From NCBI GenBank assembly GCA_040902425.1, contig JBBDXI010000089.1, forward strand, positions 1-17,110: a stretch of 17,110 nucleotides of DNA, in the 5' to 3' direction. The notes beneath the pieces are model-generated. The model saw only the letters and a list, made by a program, of their open reading frames with translations, was not told the origin of the DNA and ran no database searches. Every line of letters starts with the position of its first letter. Within the stretch, counting starts at the first letter, position 1. The translations under genes and the position numbers were made by a program. Of the stretch, positions 14,054 to 17,110 are shown piece after piece. This DNA is from JBBDXI01 sp040902425 (GTDB taxonomy: Bacteria; Planctomycetota; Phycisphaerae; Phycisphaerales; UBA1924).

Positions 14054-14806
14054 ATGACCCGACCCCGCTGGATCATCGGCGTAACCCTTGGCCTCGCGGC
14101 CACCGCCCTCGCCCAGACGACCACCCCGCAGTCGCCCGCCGCGCCCGTGGGCCCGTGGGGCCTCTTCCTGCAGAGCTTCGATTTTTTCACGATCGTCCTG
14201 CTGCTGGGCTCGGTGGCGGCCGGGGCGTACATCTTCCGCGCGATCGTCGAGATCAGGCCCGGGGCGATCGTGCCCGCGGGGCGCATCGTGCAGATCGCCG
14301 ACCTCGTCCGCGCCGGGCGGATCGGCGAGCTGCGGGGCGTGGTGTACCAGGACAACTCGTTCGTCGGGGCCACGGTGCGGGCAGCGCTCGAGCAGGGCGG
14401 CTCCCGCGAGTCGATGCGCGAGGCGGCGGAGCTGGCGGCCAGCGAGCAGATCGCCGGCTGGTTCCGCCGGATCGAGCCGCTCAACGTGATCGGCAACCTC
14501 GGGCCGCTGGTGGGCCTCGCGGGGACCGTCTGGGGCATGATCCTGGCGTTCACCACGCTGGGCGAGGCCGGGGGCCAGGCCAGCCCGGCGCACCTGTCCC
14601 TGGGCATCTCCAAGGCCCTCTTCCACACCCTCCTGGGCCTGTGTCTCGCCATCCCCGCGCTACTCGTGTTCGGCTACTACCGGGGCGTGATCGACCGCCA
14701 TTGCACCCGGGCCCTGGTCATCGCCTCCGAGCTGGTCGAGAGGCTCCCCGCCGAGGAGGGCGAGCCCGCCCCCGCCCCCCCCGCCCCCCCCCATCGCCCC
14801 CGCTGA
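14054..14806 (+). CDS. MotA/TolQ/ExbB family proton-channel protein
   Basis: This 250-residue protein is the pentameric channel subunit of an ExbBD/TolQR-type motor that uses the proton gradient to energise outer-membrane processes. It has a signal-peptide-like N-terminus (about 1-20, 'TLGLAATALA' then Q), membrane helix 1 (about 42-62), a long cytoplasmic loop with 'GRIVQIADLVRAGRIGEL', and helices 2 and 3 with the family cores 'IGNLGPLVGLAGTVWGMI' (146-163) and 'GISKALFHTLLGLCLAIPAL' (184-203). The C-terminus is a Pro/Ala tail encoded by C runs of 8 and 9 (14775-14782, 14784-14792), where sequencing errors are likely. The start ATG 14054 has no Shine-Dalgarno but follows TAAGAT. The stop is two bases before the first exbD. 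Whether the partner is TonB-like or Tol-like cannot be decided here. Confidence 0.92.
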   Translation: MTRPRWIIGVTLGLAATALAQTTTPQSPAAPVGPWGLFLQSFDFFTIVLLLGSVAAGAYIFRAIVEIRPGAIVPAGRIVQIADLVRAGRIGELRGVVYQDNSFVGATVRAALEQGGSRESMREAAELAASEQIAGWFRRIEPLNVIGNLGPLVGLAGTVWGMILAFTTLGEAGGQASPAHLSLGISKALFHTLLGLCLAIPALLVFGYYRGVIDRHCTRALVIASELVERLPAEEGEPAPAPPAPPHRPR

Positions 14807-14808
14807 CC

Positions 14809-15222
14809 ATGCGCCGCCGCACCTTCCACCCCGCGCACCCCTTCTCCAAGACTAACGTCACGCCGCTCATCGATGTGATCATGGTCATGATCGTGTTTTA
14901 CCTGATCGTCGGGAAGCTCGCGGCCGACCAGCGGAGCAACATCCGCCTTCCCGAGAGCCGCACCGGCCTGGAGGACAAGGCCCAGGAGCGGCTGGTGGTC
15001 AACATCCTGCCCGGCGTGGTGGTGATCGAGGGAGCGACGATCCCGGCGGCGGCGCTGGAGCAGGAGGTCCGGGCGCGGCTGGGGGGCAAGCCGGACTCGG
15101 TGGTCGAGCTTCGGGGCGCCCGCGAACTTGCCTACGGCGAGGTGGCGGCCGTGATCAGGGCCTGCAAGAACGCGGGGGTTGAGAGCGTGCGACTGGCCAC
15201 GGAACGCGCGGAGGGGCGATGA
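14809..15222 (+). CDS. ExbD/TolR family biopolymer transport protein (first copy)
   Basis: This 137-residue protein has a short basic N-terminus, then 'NVTPLIDVIMVMIVFYLIVG' (16-35) containing the proton-carrying aspartate D22 at the start of its single membrane helix, and a periplasmic domain ('RLVVNILPGVVVIEG', 'VVELRGARELAYGEVAAVI') with the ExbD/TolR fold. ATG 14809 starts two bases after the exbB stop, so the two are almost certainly cotranslated. Two ExbD subunits are expected inside each ExbB pentamer. In this operon two different ExbD genes are supplied. The stop (TGA 15220-15222) sits within the first bases of an AT-rich palindrome. Confidence 0.92.
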   Translation: MRRRTFHPAHPFSKTNVTPLIDVIMVMIVFYLIVGKLAADQRSNIRLPESRTGLEDKAQERLVVNILPGVVVIEGATIPAAALEQEVRARLGGKPDSVVELRGARELAYGEVAAVIRACKNAGVESVRLATERAEGR

Positions 15223-15309
15223 AAACGCAAAGCGCAAAACGCAAAGCGCAAATGTCGGAGGCCGGCGATGCCGGGTCTTCATTTGCGATTTGCGCTTTTC
15301 GTTTTTCGC
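15221..15309. repeat. AT-rich imperfect palindrome between the two exbD genes
   Basis: The left arm (15225-15254) is built of short iterations such as CGCAAAG and CGCAAAA and ends CGCAAATG. The right arm (15280-15309) starts CATTTGCG and is its reverse complement at 24 of 30 positions by my alignment. The 25-base centre carries a smaller perfect hairpin (CCGGC 15262-15266 with GCCGG 15270-15274, loop GAT). The A/T-rich arms stand out against the surrounding GC-rich coding DNA. It looks like an inserted mobile-type palindromic unit, perhaps dispersed in the genome, and an RNA copy would form a long hairpin inside the operon mRNA. It precedes the second exbD Shine-Dalgarno by only three bases. 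Confidence 0.8.
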
Positions 15310-15325
15310 TCTGGAGGCTCCGCCC

Positions 15326-15799
15326 ATGAGAGCCCGCGCCTTCCGCAACCGCTCGGCCCTCACGCACTGGGAGATGCACTTCGGCCCCAGCATGACGCCG
15401 ATGGTGGATGTGGTCATGGTGATTCTGATCTTCTTCATGACCAGCATGAGCTTCCTGGGGCGCGAGTGGTTCCTGCGGACCGCGCTGCCCAGGCAGGGCA
15501 CCGACGCGGAGGTCGGGCGGGAGAAGGCGGACCCCTTCAAGATGGCCCCGGCCCGCTTCGAGGTGATGCTGACCGTCGGGCCGGAGGGGCTCACCGTCGC
15601 GTCGGGCCCGGGCTTCCCGCCGGGGACGATCCAGGAGCTGCAGGATCGACTGAAGGGACTCGCCCAGGGCATCACGCAGGACGACCTGGTGCTGGTCATC
15701 CGCTCCGAGGCCGATGTGCCGTACGGCGACGTGATCCGCGCCCACGACGCCGCCGCGGCCGCGGGGATCGGCAAGGTCGGTCTCATGGATGCGAGGTAG
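15326..15799 (+). CDS. ExbD/TolR family biopolymer transport protein (second copy)
   Basis: This 157-residue protein has a longer N-terminus than the first copy ('ALTHWEMHFGPSMTPMVDVV'), with the conserved aspartate D28 at the start of the membrane helix 'VVMVILIFFMTSMSFLG' (about 29-45). Its periplasmic domain includes 'FEVMLTVGPEGLTVASG' and 'LVLVIRSEADVPYGDVIRAH'. ATG 15326 has GGAG (15313-15316) nine bases upstream. The frame is open further upstream through the palindrome to 15179, but the family N-terminus fits 15326. Together with the first copy it would form a heteromeric ExbD pair in one ExbB channel. It is convergent with nadE, with 17 bases between the stops. Confidence 0.92.
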   Translation: MRARAFRNRSALTHWEMHFGPSMTPMVDVVMVILIFFMTSMSFLGREWFLRTALPRQGTDAEVGREKADPFKMAPARFEVMLTVGPEGLTVASGPGFPPGTIQELQDRLKGLAQGITQDDLVLVIRSEADVPYGDVIRAHDAAAAAGIGKVGLMDAR

Positions 15800-15810
15800 C
15801 GGATCAGGTC

Positions 15811-15826
15811 GGCGCGTTATCGCGCC
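15811..15826. terminator. Possible bidirectional hairpin at the exbD/nadE convergence
   Basis: GGCGCG (15811-15816) and CGCGCC (15821-15826) form a perfect 6-bp stem with a TTAT loop. The structure overlaps the nadE stop codon (TAA on the minus strand, 15817-15819) and lies 11 bases after the exbD stop. There is no T tract on either strand, so the terminator role rests on location only. Confidence 0.35.
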
Positions 15827-17110
15827 CGCCACCCCTGCGCGATGGGCACCCGCCGCCCGCTGCCGAAGGCCACGCTGGTGACCTTGAGACCGACGGCCGC
15901 CTGCTTGCGCTTGTACTCGGCGGTATCGATGAGCCGGACTACGCGCCAGACCGTGCCTTCGTCGATCCTGGTCTCGCGCGCGATTCGGATCGGGCTCTGG
16001 CGTCTCTCGATGTACCGCTCGATGACCGCGTCGAGCACGTCGTAGGGCGGGAGCGTGTCCTGGTCGGTCTGCCCCGGGCGCAGCTCGGCGCTCGGCGGCT
16101 TGTCGAGGCTGCTCCGCGGGATGGGCGGGCCGGCGAAGCCGCGGGCCGCGGCGTTCTCGTTCATCCACCGGGCGAGGGCGTAGACCTGCTGCTTGCTCAC
16201 GTCGGAGATCGGGGCCAGGCCCCCGCTCATATCGCCATAGAGCGTCGCGTAGCCGACGGCCAGCTCGCTCTTGTTCCCCGTGGTCAGCACGATCGCGCCG
16301 GTGCGGTTGCTCCACGCCATCAGCGTCGTCCCGCGGATGCGCGACTGGAGGTTCTCCTCGGTGATGTCCGGCATCCGCTCGCCGAGCGCGGCGTGCCCCG
16401 CGCTGCGGAAGGCCGGGTCGAGCGCGCCGCGGAACGCCTGGAAGGGGCCGCCGATGGGGATGGTGACCGTGGCGATGCCGAGCCGGCGGGCCAGCTCCGT
16501 GGCATCACTCTTCGAATGCTCCGAGCTGTACGGCCCCGGCAGGATCAGCCCCGTGATGCTCGCCGGCCCCAGCGCCGCCGCGCCCAGCGCCGCCACGACC
16601 GCCGAGTCGATCCCGCCCGAGATCCCCAGCACCGCCGTCCTGAACCCCGTCTTGCGGCAGTAGTCGCGGATGCCCAGCCGGATGGCCTTGAACAGCAGCT
16701 CCGGCGCGGTCGCCGCCAGGAGCGGGTCGGTCGGCGCGGGCTCGCCCTGCCTCGGGGTCTCCTTCGGGTCGGGCAGGTCCACCACGACCAGGCCCTCCTC
16801 GAAGCCCGGCCCGGCCGCGATCAGACTTCCCGACGGGTCGAACACCGCGGAGTGCCCGTCGAAGACCAGCTCGTCGTTGCCGCCGACCTGGTTCACCGAC
16901 GCGACGAAGAGCCCGCGCTGCTGCGCGTGGCGGGCCAGCAGCGCCCGGTGCCGCGCCCCCTTCCCGAGCAGGAACGGGCTCGCCGAGGGGCTCACGATCA
17001 GCGTCGCCCCGGCGTTCGCCAGGCACTCGACAGGGTCGGGCGCCCCGTGGTAGCGGTGCGCGAACCCGACATCCTCCCCCTTCCACAGGTCCTCGCAGAT
17101 CGCCAGCCCC
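15817..17110 (-). CDS. nadE: Glutamine-dependent NAD synthetase, 5' end missing
   Basis: NadE converts deamido-NAD to NAD using ATP, with ammonia from a fused glutaminase domain. The gene runs off the right edge; 430 residues remain of an expected 540-580. The visible start 'GLAICEDLW' carries the nitrilase-type catalytic cysteine (TGC, 17095-17097), followed by 'GATLIVSPSASPFLLGKG'. The synthetase domain has the PP-loop 'LGISGGIDSAVVAALGA', 'NLQSRIRGTTLMAWSN', 'VLTTGNKSELAVGYATLYGD' (family ATP/NaAD site), 'GGLAPISDVSKQQVYALARW' and 'SAELRPGQTDQDTLPPYDVL'. An internal GTG at 16995 could be mistaken for the start, but the conserved glutaminase sequence continues upstream of it. It ends in the short convergent region shared with the second exbD. 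Confidence 0.96.
   Translation of the reverse strand, partial: GLAICEDLWKGEDVGFAHRYHGAPDPVECLANAGATLIVSPSASPFLLGKGARHRALLARHAQQRGLFVASVNQVGGNDELVFDGHSAVFDPSGSLIAAGPGFEEGLVVVDLPDPKETPRQGEPAPTDPLLAATAPELLFKAIRLGIRDYCRKTGFRTAVLGISGGIDSAVVAALGAAALGPASITGLILPGPYSSEHSKSDATELARRLGIATVTIPIGGPFQAFRGALDPAFRSAGHAALGERMPDITEENLQSRIRGTTLMAWSNRTGAIVLTTGNKSELAVGYATLYGDMSGGLAPISDVSKQQVYALARWMNENAAARGFAGPPIPRSSLDKPPSAELRPGQTDQDTLPPYDVLDAVIERYIERRQSPIRIARETRIDEGTVWRVVRLIDTAEYKRKQAAVGLKVTSVAFGSGRRVPIAQGWRAR

Noticed and set aside
15221..15309. CRISPR array or attenuator-type terminator
   Set aside because: The units are short imperfect iterations within two inverted arms, not direct repeats with unique spacers. 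No T tract follows as needed for a classic attenuator.
15179..15325. Extended N-terminus of the second ExbD through the palindrome
   Set aside because: The extra residues are encoded by the exbD1 end and the repeat. They have no family similarity, and ATG 15326 has a proper GGAG.
16993..16995. GTG 16995 as the start of a shorter NAD synthetase
   Set aside because: The conserved glutaminase sequence 'GLAICEDLW' continues upstream in the same frame to the window edge, so the gene is truncated by the window.
1..17110. tRNA, rRNA, CRISPR, integrase, toxin-antitoxin or restriction/defence genes
   Set aside because: I looked for cloverleaf ends, rRNA signatures, spaced direct repeats and the hallmark motifs of these families, and saw none.

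Overview
This window is very GC-rich and most likely comes from a planctomycete of the Phycisphaerae, probably a metagenome-derived scaffold. The main clue is the secreted WxGxxW-repeat protein at 571-2301, which ends in two dockerin-like Cys/Asp units ('CDGS...LNVADFGCFL...YAAG'). From memory of the family, this is the GC-type dockerin found in that class. A 10-base N run at 6024-6033 shows the contig was scaffolded. Almost everything else is housekeeping or core metabolism.

Layout. 1-570 holds the end of a short membrane protein and the first four membrane segments of a heme A synthase (CtaA/COX15). This runs in frame, without the rest of CtaA, into the repeat/dockerin protein, so the junction near 560-600 looks like a chimera. 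On the minus strand follow an M28 zinc peptidase (2332-3381) and guaB (3448-5040). Divergent from guaB is a GH133-type glycogen debranching enzyme (5135-7219, containing the N gap). Next come a Pkn-type Ser/Thr kinase with one membrane segment and TPR repeats, split by a -1 frameshift near 8550 (7324-10028); a PreA-like flavoprotein (10090-11256); a small DUF3185 membrane protein (11384-11593); a rhodanese-thiL pair with a 4-base overlap (11708-13233); tsaE with a YacG-like C-terminal tail (13284-13967); and an ExbB-ExbD-ExbD membrane motor set (14054-15799). Convergent with the last is the C-terminal three quarters of glutamine-dependent NAD synthetase (15817-17110).

How the genes relate. 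There is no single pathway. guaB and nadE make nucleotide or cofactor products, thiL makes thiamine diphosphate, tsaE serves the t6A tRNA modification, and the ExbBD set would energise an outer-membrane process whose partner (TonB or TolA/TolB) lies outside the window. Several genes without a Shine-Dalgarno sequence carry a TAnnnT hexamer 5-8 bases before the start codon, which suggests leaderless transcripts.

I did not find a convincing new multi-gene system. The observations most worth checking are the TsaE protein carrying a YacG-like domain that has lost three of its four zinc-ligand cysteines, the AT-rich palindrome between the two exbD genes, the recurrent leaderless-promoter signal, and two integrity problems (the chimeric junction near 570 and the kinase frameshift near 8550).
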